From Diadema setosum (taxonomy: Eukaryota; Echinodermata; Echinoidea; Diadematoida; Diadematidae): a stretch of 64,000 bases of DNA. Every line of letters begins with the position of its first letter. Positions within the stretch are counted from its first letter, which is position 1. Below the pieces are notes generated by a model. That model searched no databases. It was not told the origin of the DNA and saw only the letters and a list, made by a program, of their open reading frames with translations. Positions 23,901-33,991 of this stretch are shown piece after piece. Location: contig NC_092685.1 in NCBI RefSeq assembly GCF_964275005.1, positions 14,516,571 through 14,580,570 on the forward strand, in the 5' to 3' direction. A program made the translations under genes and the position numbers.

Positions 23901-26324
23901 TGCGACTCTGAGGAGGACACTCAGACCGCATCTGTGTTAGGAACAAAATGGAACCTTTCGACTGACACACTTAGTGTGAAAAAAGTCAAGCCAATGGAAG
24001 ATGTTGTCCTAACCAAACGCAAGTTGTTGGCTCACACCGCATCATACTATGATGTGTTTGGTATGCTTTCTGGAATGTTGATCCGGCCGAAGATTCTACT
24101 CCAGCAACTGTGGCAGTTAAATGTCGACTGGGACACGCCACTCAACGACAGACCTGAGCTCTGTCGAATCGTCAGGGAGATCAAGGTGGATTTGGAAGCA
24201 GCATCTACCATAGAGATCCCACGATGTCTCATTCCTGAGACATTGCGAGGGAAAAGGCCATTGCCAGAGGTTTCTCTACACGGAGCCAGTGATGCATCTG
24301 AAGATGCCATGGGCATCGGCGTCTGGTTGAGGTGGTCAGAGACTGAACAAACGGAAGTGCAGTTGTCCTTCGTCGCTGCAAGAGCCCGACTCACTCCACT
24401 CAAACAAACAAGCATGCCAAGGAAGGAGCTTCAGGCCATTCTCCTCCTGTCAAGACTGATGGTTGCCCTGAAAGATGCCCTTCGTTTCAACATCTCCTAT
24501 TCGAAGATGTGGACGGATAGTTTGACTGTAGTAAGGTGGCTGCGGGGACAGTCCAAGTCCTTTCGCTCGTTTGTCGCATACAGAGTGGGCGAAATCACCT
24601 CAGAGTTCGACCCTCACCAGGACATTGCCTACGTGCCGACTGATCAGAATGTCATTGACGTCGTCTCCAGAGGCACCACAGCGGAAGGAATGCTTGAGGT
24701 CATCAAGGGACCAACTTACCTGAAGCAACCACCTGAGTCCTGGCCAAAGACACCGCAGAACATCCAGGAAGACACTTCGGATCCAGAGAGGAAGAAATTC
24801 CACGTTCGAAATGCGAAGACACTAGCGCTGAAAGTCAATGCAGTGGCTCACACTACCGCAATCGTTGATCCCACCAGCTTCTCGAATTGGCAAAGGCTGA
24901 AGATGGTCACAGCTCGAGTGTTATCTGTGAAAGATGTTCCAAAGAAAGAGTGGTTCAAGAAGCTTACTCAGCAGATTTCGCAGTGGCCGTCTGCCAAACT
25001 CCTGAAGGAGGCCGAGTTGTACTGGATACGTCAAGCGCAGAAGGACATCAACTTTCAAGATGCCAACATAATGCGCCTCGATCCGTTCTTCGACGAAGAA
25101 GAAAAAGTGTATCGCGTTGGAGGTCGCATTCGCCATGCTCCGATATCATACGACATTCGTCATCCCTATCTCCTCCCAAGGGAAAGCCACATCAGTCTAC
25201 TGATTGTCAGAGATGGACACTCCCTTGCTCTCCATGGAGGACAACTCAGGACTGCGGCAGAAGTGAGGAGAAGGTATTGGGTTGTCGGTGACACAAGGCT
25301 CTCCAAACGCGTGGTGAAGGAATGCATCGTGTGCCGCAGGCATAGAGGGAGACCAGTCGAACAGAAAATGGCGGACCTCCCAGAGTGTCGTGTGAAGCCC
25401 TTCTCACCGCCATTTCAGACAACGCTCGTGGATTATCTCGGGCCGATAAACGTGAAGGTCAGCCGCAACATTACTGCCAAGGGTTACTGTGCTGTGTTCA
25501 CATGTGCGGCTACCAGGGCTGTTCATCTCACTTGTGTCCAAGACCTTTCGACACAAGCTTTCCTGCAAGCCCTGGATCGCTTCATCAGCATCAGGGGTGC
25601 ACCGGCCACCATCATCAGTGATAACGGGACCTGCTTCCGTGGTGCTTACAACACGATCAACACGCTCAATCTACGACTGGACCAGACAGAACTGAGGGAA
25701 CACTGTAGTAGCTTCAAGGTGCAGTGGAAATTTGGGCCTCCTGGTGGACCCCACCATCAGGGCGCTGTCGAACGCATGGTGCAAGAAGTCAAGAAAGCCA
25801 TGAAGCATCTTGTGAAAGCCGATCGTTTGCCTTTCCCTGAATGGGAAACAGTCTTCTGCCAGATTTCGGGGTTGATCAACAGTCGACCGATTACAGCTGT
25901 GTCATCTTCACCACTTGATCATCCCCCTCTTGCTCCGAATCATTTCCTCATCGGGAGAGGAGATCTTCCGAGCCCAGATGTTCCCTGTGCGCAGTACAAT
26001 GGAGACTTCAAGAAGCGGAGAGAGCTGTGCAACGCAATGGTCGACAAGTTCTGGAAGCGTTGGATGGACTGCATACAGAAGCTCTCACCGCGCTCGAAAA
26101 ACCAACGTGCAGCAGAGAACCTACAAGCGGGTGACGTTGTGCTCGTCATCGGAGAAGACAAGAGGCGCGGCACTTGGCGAATGGCTGAAATCGTGCAGAC
26201 CTTCCCTGGAGACGATGAGCTGGTTCGCGTCGTCGAGCTTAGATACGCAGACAAGTCAGTCGCAAAGAGACCTGTCACCAAACTGATTCTTCTCATGAAG
26301 AGAACCGAGAGAGTGGACATTTAA
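20973..26324 (+). CDS. BEL/Pao gag-pol polyprotein, 1783 aa, intact ORF
   Basis: A single open frame codes for all functions needed to copy and insert the element. In order: an N-terminal charged region; a gag-like DUF1759 domain from about residue 166 (KFPTFNGDIKDYQRF); a Cys/His-rich zinc-binding stretch at about 382-460; a retropepsin-like DUF1758 protease with D-G-G at 525-527, where the family has D-S/T-G; reverse transcriptase with Y-M-D-D at 934-937; RNase H with its first acid at D1107 (GASDAS); an integrase zinc finger H-H-C-C ending C1451/C1454; the integrase core D1487, D1550, E1600; and a DUF5641 C-terminal domain. The start is the first ATG in frame, MADVEKLKL. The pol motifs look catalytically complete except for the protease. 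Length is typical for BEL polyproteins (about 1700-1900). It is a genomic transposon gene, not a host gene. Antisense frames within it are shadows. Confidence 0.96.
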   Translation: MADVEKLKLIRRNTKGGLTRTLNSIDRLLKDTFGEVDTLKGYIAKAESQFKQVESKHAELVENITDEATFEEEETWMGECESRFVETIVRARKSIGSASCREPPTSQPVTPSTPQTSTPSVVQDPAPQAETVSWQPRSTSPEPIAPLAPPSPMHRHSSCTPKMQKMKFPTFNGDIKDYQRFRTLFQHCAADLTEIECFYQLTQAMINARERNMIKGCINVQRAWQVLDEKYGDQDRVVDSLLRDLENLKPYEIKGKISLSAMTGFVQTLQVFEMQAESIGLSGELNSKIMLSQIKQKMPEGHRIAYYRDVRDEHISDSLGGLVKWLHRQLLLQEKAKSPFPEKTSTCEMSQNRGSKSSNAAAWNPPKQIQSKEGKRTGVPKCPLHVNSNTHFLKMCIKFRNLSLKEKYDVMKQNDICSRCGHDNCPAGKSPYDHKLCQFASPCKVQSCGDDSHFSAICPVVYGGRDQGSSSSQDRNVPPTRPHTTSASVKTVANKDAGALQSVLPTVMGYLRHGNNRQLVRILLDGGSQATLVREGIFSKTEKDIYQDHDLSLVGGTRIRRKLRLLDCFIEDIGGNLSYPVSVTEIDKPCGEAPVVQAEDLQQYHHLREVDIHTASSETVDMLLGVDNTHLMVWEEYILGEKPDEPVAARCPLGWFIQGGRSGGPTALLNYVNVSAIGPLEEFLGLETAALQPRRCKCSTEILNRGATETMEQSVSQRQDGSYEVRLPWKKSPDSLPDNYDYAVKRLHGLERQFRDRPEEWDVYCKQMRDLQHRGVSRRVSDAEIRQDREAGRKMWFLPHFAVKKDSATTPVRIVYDAKARFQGHSLNEYLVKGEDLNADLFNVALRFRENEVGVIADIRKMFQAIKIRPEDARFHRYVFRENPNQPIQVYELTTVTFGDRPSPTAAIVTLRHVIDRHAPDDEQLKKVVTDQFYMDDLSESVTNVEEAVNLKAKLVETLAKGKFDIRKWQSNAQEVCDSEEDTQTASVLGTKWNLSTDTLSVKKVKPMEDVVLTKRKLLAHTASYYDVFGMLSGMLIRPKILLQQLWQLNVDWDTPLNDRPELCRIVREIKVDLEAASTIEIPRCLIPETLRGKRPLPEVSLHGASDASEDAMGIGVWLRWSETEQTEVQLSFVAARARLTPLKQTSMPRKELQAILLLSRLMVALKDALRFNISYSKMWTDSLTVVRWLRGQSKSFRSFVAYRVGEITSEFDPHQDIAYVPTDQNVIDVVSRGTTAEGMLEVIKGPTYLKQPPESWPKTPQNIQEDTSDPERKKFHVRNAKTLALKVNAVAHTTAIVDPTSFSNWQRLKMVTARVLSVKDVPKKEWFKKLTQQISQWPSAKLLKEAELYWIRQAQKDINFQDANIMRLDPFFDEEEKVYRVGGRIRHAPISYDIRHPYLLPRESHISLLIVRDGHSLALHGGQLRTAAEVRRRYWVVGDTRLSKRVVKECIVCRRHRGRPVEQKMADLPECRVKPFSPPFQTTLVDYLGPINVKVSRNITAKGYCAVFTCAATRAVHLTCVQDLSTQAFLQALDRFISIRGAPATIISDNGTCFRGAYNTINTLNLRLDQTELREHCSSFKVQWKFGPPGGPHHQGAVERMVQEVKKAMKHLVKADRLPFPEWETVFCQISGLINSRPITAVSSSPLDHPPLAPNHFLIGRGDLPSPDVPCAQYNGDFKKRRELCNAMVDKFWKRWMDCIQKLSPRSKNQRAAENLQAGDVVLVIGEDKRRGTWRMAEIVQTFPGDDELVRVVELRYADKSVAKRPVTKLILLMKRTERVDI

Positions 26325-26675
26325 AGTGTAACTGAAGGACTGAGTAAATAATCGCGTTCATCTGAAGAAAGGATTCAGTGTAGCCTTTGTTTGGCTTTCC
26401 TCGTTTGATCAGAACATTTTGGGCTACTAAGTTCTTGAATTTGGTTATTAACTCGAACAAGCAATTTCTTGCCTTAATGGAGGCGGTGAAACTTAATTTT
26501 ACTCTGTTTGGACATTAGAAAACATTCTATTTGAGTGTTCGTTTGTCAACTGGTTTGAATTTCACTTTAGATCTATTTAGGTCTCGACCTTAGAGCAGTT
26601 ATCTGTTCGTTGTTGTGTAAATAATCGCATTATTGTACACGTTTTGAGTGTTTATAAAGTGACTTCCGTCACGTT
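26325..26675 (+). other. BEL 3' untranslated stretch between gag-pol and the polypurine tract
   Basis: About 350 bp of AT-rich non-coding sequence after the gag-pol TAA. There is no envelope-like frame, so the element is env-less. Confidence 0.7.
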
Positions 26676-26688
26676 CAAGGGGGCAGGA
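26676..26688 (+). promoter_or_regulatory. Polypurine tract of the BEL element
   Basis: The purine-rich CAAGGGGGCAGGA lies immediately before TGTCATGG. It is the expected primer for plus-strand DNA synthesis and fixes the start of the 3' LTR. Confidence 0.75.
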
Positions 26689-28081
26689 TGTCATGGAATG
26701 ATACAGTATACTACGAGTCTCAAAATTAGGGTCTGAATTATAGACTGTTAGCAAAGAGTTCCGGTCAATCGTTCCACAAGAGCAGCAGTTTGCTCAGCAG
26801 TTGGCCACAGCAGTTTGCTTATAGTTTGGTTTTCTTGGACAATCTGACGAAGTCCAACAATCCAAGGTATGTCAAAAATCGTTCTTTTATGATTTGTGCA
26901 CCATTTAAGGAACAAACAAAGCTTCCATGGTCAGGGAGTTAAGAGGAAAAACCGTAAATGAGAAATAAGATTATGTATGTTCAAGGTCAAGGTCAAGGTC
27001 ATCGCCGTATACGCTGTACTACGTATAAGCGTCTATTGTTCCGTGTATTGTTCAATTGCATTAACGTTCAGTGTAGCGTGCGTGGTGCATGGTCCGCGGT
27101 GTGGAAAGTGTTAATGCGAATACGTTGAACGTTTTGGACGGTCTTTGTAAAGACCTCTCCCTATCGGAGAACGGTCCGAAATGATAGTATTGTGAATGTG
27201 AATCCGTGGAGTTTCAAACGGGTTTTCTGGTATTATGTATTGCTCACGTTAAAACGTATAAGTTGGATTATATCTTTTCGCGTATGTATATCATTACGAT
27301 AGTTGTGTTAGGAACGCTCCACGCACGAAGTTCATGCACGCGGAGGGATATTAAAGTTGAAGTTATAGTGATATGTCTAGCTGTAGATTCTGTGATAGTC
27401 TCATTTAAGACCACAAAAAGCGTTGCTAGGGAGAATCTAATGCTCGTTGTTGTTAATGCACAATTTGCTACAGGACGTCTTATAGTGACATTGTTGTGAG
27501 ATGTGGCATTGAGCGTTTACAATCATAAGATTCAAGATATATTGATTGTGTTAAATAAGTTTATTAACCGACGATGATTTGTCTGACTTAGACAGAATAT
27601 TGAAAGTTCATTATGTTTATTCTGCTTGTAGATTACACCAGATACATAATGGCAATACTCATGATGATAGTTAACACAGTCACCCTCATTGAGTTAGTAA
27701 AAATGGATATAAATGTTGTTTGAATATTCTGGCCAAAATTGCTTCTTTAAGAAAAGAAAGAAAGAAAATATTCATTATCGTCTTACTATTTCTGTGTAGA
27801 ATTGAAATAGAGTATACTGATTTGTATGGCGTGCTATATGAATAATTTTCTTCTTGTTTGTATCTTACAGGAACCACTCATTCCAACACAGTTGTTGAAT
27901 ATATATATATAACTACGTATCACACTAGCAAGCGCAAGTTTGCAGTATATGCACAGTTACACATCGCCGATACATGCTGTGTAACAGAATAAAGAACCCA
28001 CATCACGTTAAACCGAGGATTTCTTTGTTCTTTATTGCAACAACGTGTCCATCTGAAGAGATTGCATACGAATCCATCACA
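26689..28081 (+). repeat. 3' LTR of the BEL element (about 1393 bp)
   Basis: The LTR starts TGTCATGGAATG after the polypurine tract and ends CCATCACA, giving the TG...CA ends expected of an LTR. The last 172 bp are identical to copy B, the remnant left of gag-pol. A TATATATATA box lies at about 27899-27909 and an AATAAA signal at 27988-27993 within the terminal 172 bp, which fits a U3-R-U5 order. The segment near 26981-27001 holds overlapping TCAAGGTCA motifs. The left boundary is inferred, because no complete 5' LTR is available to compare; a shorter LTR cannot be excluded. Confidence 0.72.
26981..27001 (+). promoter_or_regulatory. Three overlapping TCAAGGTCA nuclear-receptor-type motifs in the LTR
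   Basis: TCAAGGTCA occurs at 26981, 26987 and 26993, sharing overlaps with a 6-bp period. This 9-mer is the known monomer site for ERR/SF-1 class nuclear receptors. Its position inside the predicted U3 suggests an enhancer role, but this is inference. Confidence 0.4.
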
Positions 28082-30148
28082 ATATATATATATGAGAATA
28101 GTTTCACCAGAAATATGAGCTGATCAGTCTATAGGTGAGATTGCTTTTGTTTCTGTCACTTTATTAACATGTTCGTATACGTGATCAAGTGAGGGACACA
28201 CTGAAATCATTATCGAGTGCAGTAGAAATGAGATGAGTGAGAGCACACCGTATTTAGAAACAGGAATATAGCGTGTGAATGGTGAAGGTTGTAAAGCGAA
28301 AGTGTTCATCCCGAGGTCACGTTTTAAATGACCCTCGCGTACGTGAATGATCTTGTTGTAGAATCGCCAATGCAAGGTTACTAGAACTATCGAAACTTAT
28401 ATCACTTTGCCTTTTTATTCGGCGATTGAATTCGATGACAAATCTTTTTAATGATGGAAAATTACATCGATCATCATGAACACAATTTTAGTTTTGTCAC
28501 ATGATAGACAGCATTGGACATTGAGCTACTAAAAATACCAGGTTTTTTTACGCATTCGCGGCACCATAGAGTCACACGGACTGTGTTAATAGGACATAAG
28601 AAATAGGTCGAAATGTAAATACTGTACACAATAAATGATTACTGATCGAGGTGATGCTGTCATTCAGCGGCTATTTTTCTATTTTTTTTTCTTTTAAAGA
28701 TGGTGTATGTAGGCAGGGATGTGGTTGATTCGGTATTTTGCATTGAGCCGTATTTTTATTGTTCTTTTTTTTTTCTTCATAGGCTACTTCTTAAACAATG
28801 ACGAACAAGGTGGATGAGAACACCATTTGCACGTACATGTATCACAAAGGTGAGCGCGCATGCCACGGTGCACGTCATCCCAGTTTGCTGGGCTTCCCCA
28901 TATATAGGCTTATGATATACTTTCTGATTTATTCTGTGTTATGTTTTGTTGGAAGAAAAATGAGAATGAAAATAAATGAACTGAACTGAACGGAAGACAG
29001 TCAAATTTTCCTCTTTTATTTTTTGCGCATTTCTAATATAAATTAAGTGAAGTTAGATAATGTACATCTGTGATTTTCTTTTTTAAATAGACACGACATG
29101 AAAGATATCAGACAGATATTGAGTGAGCAGAAACGTTTCAAGTAAAGATCTCACTCATAGCTGTTTGACAGTCCTGATCGGTCACATTCTTACGATACTT
29201 GACCAATATATTCACATTCTTAGGATATTTCTTCCAGAGGATCAAGCAGCGAGCTGTTGAATTCACGAGTTCCTACACGTACATTCAATATTGCTCAGAA
29301 TGACGTTCGCGTGTGTTCGTTGTTTCTATTTTCATGATTTTGGGAGAAGCGTTGGCAAGCTTTCTGAATTCAACATGGCAAGACAAACCTTGTTTCGTTA
29401 TGGATCTATGCATATGGCTTGACTATGGGTATGATCCCTCATAATATAGTCACACTAAATTGTTTCCGCCATTGTCTTTTGCTGTGGCGGATTCGTCGAG
29501 CTCTTTTTCCACTATTTATTTATACCTTTATCTATTAATTAATTAATTGATTAATTAATTAATTAATTAATTAATTAATTAATTAATTAATTAATTCATT
29601 AATTCATTCATTCATTCATTCATTCATTCATTCATTCATTCATTCATTCATTCATTCATTCATTCATTCATTCATTCATTCATTCATTCATTCATTTATT
29701 TATTTATTTATTTTTTTTTTTTTTAATCTATAGAATGAAAGTCCAAAAGAACCTATGACATCTTTGGAATAATCATGTAATTGTAATGTCATGGTACTGT
29801 ATAATTTATCACTTATTGCATATAATGCTATGGAAGTATACTTAGGTGAGAACGAAAACAAAAACATGCACACATTTCCAGGAAAAGGTTTTAAAAAAGT
29901 CCAAAACTTTTGCCTTGAATCTGCACGTCTATTTTGTTTAAAATAATGGATGCTCCACTTTCACAATGTCATTATTTTGATCGTGTATAGATAAATAAAA
30001 CGGACACAACTCAATTTTGGAAATGACGCAGGTCATTTTCAAGGAAGGATTTCGGGAACAAACTTCTATCTCCATGCTGCAAAATGAAATAGAAATGGCG
30101 ATTTTGAGAAATAAGATGATCTTCATATCTAAATATGTGTTGGGTAGG

Positions 30149-30181
<33 letters not shown>

Positions 30182-30445
30182 AAACGGAGAGAAATGAAAC
30201 ATTTGCGATTTCTACGTCATCAACTTCAACTATATAGACGTTAGCGAAACGAAATGATGCACATAACCACAAATCAAGTACTTTTTACCAAAGAAGACTT
30301 TATTAAGGAATGATCCGCCAGCCAGAATATCTATTTTGACTAAGATTTATTGAAGCACGCCATATACTATTGCAAGGGGCCTGTTACAACAGTCAAGCGT
30401 AACACTACACGCTGTGTTTGCTATCCACCCATGCACATTTGTAAA
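28082..30445. other. Non-coding stretch right of the BEL element
   Basis: TA repeat at the junction, then AT-rich sequence. It contains a possible small exon-like unit at 28783-28849, an ATTA/ATTC microsatellite at 29533-29711 and a GT tract at 30151-30178. No assignable gene was found. Confidence 0.55.
29533..29711. repeat. (ATTA)n / (ATTC)n compound microsatellite
   Basis: An ATTA tetranucleotide tract changes into a long ATTC tract and then TTTA, about 180 bp in total. Confidence 0.95.
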
Positions 30446-30862
30446 TTTGGTTACAGTTCGTTATTCCGCAAGTTAGTTAATCCGAAAACGAAATATGGTT
30501 CGTTAGTCCGACAGTTCGTTATTCCGAAGGTTTGTCACTCCGAAGGTTTCTAAGTCCGGAAATTGAATACGGTTCATTATTCCGAAGGTTCGTTAAACCG
30601 AAAACGACAAAGGGTTCGTAATTCCGAAGGTTTGTTAGTAGGCACCTTCTTTTCATTTTCGGATTAACGAACATTCGAAATAATGAACCTTATTTCATTT
30701 TCGGATTAACGAACCTTCGGAATAATGCTACAAAAGTTCGGATCAACGAATTCTTTTTTTCATTCTCGGATTAACGAACATCTAGGTATACGGAATTTGT
30801 GGTTTTTGGAATAACGAACCTTTATTTCATTATTGGATTAACAAACCTTCGAACATCATCAG
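30446..30862. repeat. Array of direct and inverted 13-16-bp GTTCGTTATTCCG-type units
   Basis: The left half has many copies of GTTCGTTATTCCGAAGG and variants (GTTCGTTAGTCCG, GTTCATTATTCCGAAGG). The right half has the inverse, for example GGATTAACGAACCTTCGG and GGAATAACGAACC. The units are degenerate, variably spaced and separated by AAAACGA or TTTCATT linkers, so the array as a whole forms a large imperfect palindrome around 30640. There are no regular spacers as in a CRISPR array, and the window is eukaryotic. Confidence 0.8.
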
Positions 30863-33783
30863 TAGATCTTACACTTTGTATGTAACAGATGCGCCACATC
30901 CATTGCACCGATTACTGATGTATGTTCAAACCTATGGGAATATTCCCCCGAGAGAACCTAGAGAGCAACTTGTCAGATATTCAGTTATATTCAAATTTCA
31001 TTCTAGAACACTAGTTCAGTTTGCAGTGCATTAGCTGCTGCTTTGACGGGCAAGCTTCAGGCACGTTTTCTGCTTGTAAAGAACGACCTATGCTAGTATT
31101 TTAAATCTACTCGGAAAAAATTCTGTAAACCGGTTTATTGGAGCATCACGTGGCGCCAATAAACTCATTCTGAACATGTAGAGGTATATATCTTACGCTA
31201 TCCTGGATGTATAGGTAAAATTATAAACATGAGATTTAGACGATAAGCCCCTCAAACTGGAAACCTACGCAAGAATTTGCAACTCTTGTACCTCATAACA
31301 AAAGGTCTCCCCACAATATACTTCTTATTTCGGCGTCAAAGATGACACAAGTTCAGATATTGTCTTCTCACAGATACACCTTATTAATCTAATATTGCAC
31401 AAAATACTTCTTATATATCGACTACATTTTCTGACTCACAGACAGTGCAGACCGTTTTTACTGCAGTCAATGCGCAAGTGTGAATTGCGTCATTGAGCAT
31501 AGGGAATGTGACTGAACTTTGTCTGTAACGCGAGATGCCGTTATATGACCATTACGGCATTTCATACTTTTTTTCTGCGATTAAACACAAGAAGTAAACA
31601 TCAGTTATGCATGCAAGTAAAGTTTTAGAATACTGCCTCTTGTACCAATCTTGAAAATTAAATGACTGACAAAGCAATCCTTTGGAGAGATTTTCCTGGT
31701 CCCTCATGTATACCTAAATATATTATGTTGGTACTAATCAATGTTGGCACATGTTTCAAAAAGAAAAAAAAAATGGGAGTTTTTTTTTTTTCTTCTTCTT
31801 CTTGGCTTGTCCACGAGAGAAAGACTCGAGAAACTCGTGCGAGATATCATTAAGTGTAAAAATTAAATGAGTAATATTCACCTGACATAAGTCACCATTA
31901 TCAAAGCTTTATCAGAACATAAGAAGAGTAATTTTGTTTTTATCTTTGCAGGTTTTTCTCTTCGCAAAGTACAGCGCAAACACAAGAAAAGTTTTACCAA
32001 ATTTTGTGATGATAAAAAACTCACAATGCTATATTACAAAGTTTGAAGCAATGTCACATGAAAAAAGTAGGAATATGACAAAACAGTGTGGAAAGGACCT
32101 TTATCTGATCCAAAGACAATCACTAAAAGTCTGGCTTTAATGAAGTAGTGACATTGTGTGTCTCTCTTGTTTATTAGTAAATATCTTTACAATATTCAAC
32201 ATAATACTGTAATAGGTCAGTTAAATTCTGCTGTAAACACAGCTTTTAGTAGTTAACAGTCTGCAAATTGGACTATTGCTAATTCATTTACTGCATATGA
32301 GCCATATGGAACATTTTAATCAGGTACAAGACAGCCTTCTATTTCTAATTATGAAACAATGTATTGCTCTTGGTTACTAGAGTTCATATTTCAACAAATA
32401 TTCCATAAATATATAAAATCAACAAGAGCTTAGGTCAGCCATGCAATACTGGTTTATTTGCAAATCCTACTGTATTTAGGCTTCTATAGTGAAAACTACA
32501 CCATTGCTTATACATGTACATCACAAAACAATCATCACTCTATTTCATTGACTACATCGTCCATCAATGGATGATATTGGAGACATATATCTGTCGCATT
32601 GGCGGAAAACATCACCTCCTGCAGCATCTGATTTGTAAAATATTTGGTGAGTTTGTATTCCTCAGCATTGTGACATCAAGAGGCCCCTGTTTAGATTCTC
32701 TTATACGTTTAGTAAGACACCAAAGTCAACCTAGCTTTTCATGTGGGTTTTTTTCCCCCTCTGTCTTTCTATAATTATGGTCAGGCAGTTGTCAGCTACA
32801 TCACACCTTTACATTGTAAATGACATCAGATCATTACACACATTTACCTATTACACCATTGCATTCTGCATTACACTAATTTGACATTACATCCAATTGC
32901 CCATTACACCATTATCACCATACACATCATAGATTTCACTCATTCTCCAAAACATCTCGCTGCACCCATTCACATATGTTCATACAGTGTACATATAAAC
33001 ATTTCCTATGAAAAATGAACTTTTTACCAATCAAGTGAAAATGTGATCATCAAATAACAACATATCCAAGTTATAAGAAGAGTTACCGACAGCAGTGGTA
33101 AATTTTGACAAATTTAACAATACAAAATCTTATTCAATAAGTCACGGAAATATGAAATATAGAATACAAAATTCAATTACATACTACATTTAGACCATCA
33201 AAAGAAAAAATATAACAGGGCAGGCAAAAGCCAAGAAAAGATATTGGGAGGATATATGAATTTCGTCAGAGTTAGGACAACTTTAAGTTCCACAACAGAA
33301 AATGCAGCCCACTGCATTTTGACTTGAATATACATGTACTTCCACAATTTTCTGCCATTTTGGTTTTTCCCATGGAGACATCACACTTCATCGCAAACAA
33401 TCAAGCTATCAATTCATGGATATAAAGAAATTAGGGGATCTCCTCTAAATCAAGCACAACACTTGCAAATGCATTGACTAAAATTGAAATTTCTATCAGT
33501 AAACAAATACCATCTCAAAAACTTCTTCTTGAATGGCATTGTATGATCGTCATCAAGTTTTCGTGGAAATGGAGAACAGGTTGATTTACCACTATAGATC
33601 TCTTGCAGTATAGAGGCACATGATAATATTCCATGACATCCCTTCCCAATTTTGTAATCAAAAGGAAAGGAATATAAAAGTCAATGGTGTTACCTATATC
33701 ACCCAGGCATCTGAATGAAAAAAACAAAATAGTCCCTGCTTCATGAGGTGTGTGTTGTTCTTATTTCTAATCATTGGGACATG
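30863..33783. other. AT-rich stretch, no gene recognised
   Basis: Short reading frames only, none with recognisable similarity. No long repeat was seen. Confidence 0.5.
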
Positions 33784-33991
33784 ACTATAAAGTAAGATAT
33801 TTTCGCGGCATAAAATCTTTGCAAATTGGAGCCAAGGTCTCTTGGCGGCATAAATTTTAACAATTTTCCACTGTCATTCAATGCATTTATAGTGTTGACA
33901 AGAACTTTCCCGGGCATTCCAATTTCACTAATCTTAGCTCTCGCGAACTTCTCAAAATTAAAATGCACACAAACATATCTGGTTTTACAGT
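33784..33991. mobile_element. Short terminal-inverted-repeat element (ACTRTAAA...CGCG type), copy 1
   Basis: The left end ACTATAAAGTAAGATATT followed by TTCGCGGCAT is matched by the reverse complement of the right end, ACTGTAAAACCAGATATG then TTTGTGTGCAT. The arms are about 28 bp and diverged. Its size (about 208 bp) and lack of coding capacity fit a MITE. The ends resemble those of the element at 46743. Confidence 0.55.

Noticed and set aside
30446..30862. Possible CRISPR-like array
   Set aside because: The window is eukaryotic. Units are degenerate, occur in both orientations and lack uniform spacers.
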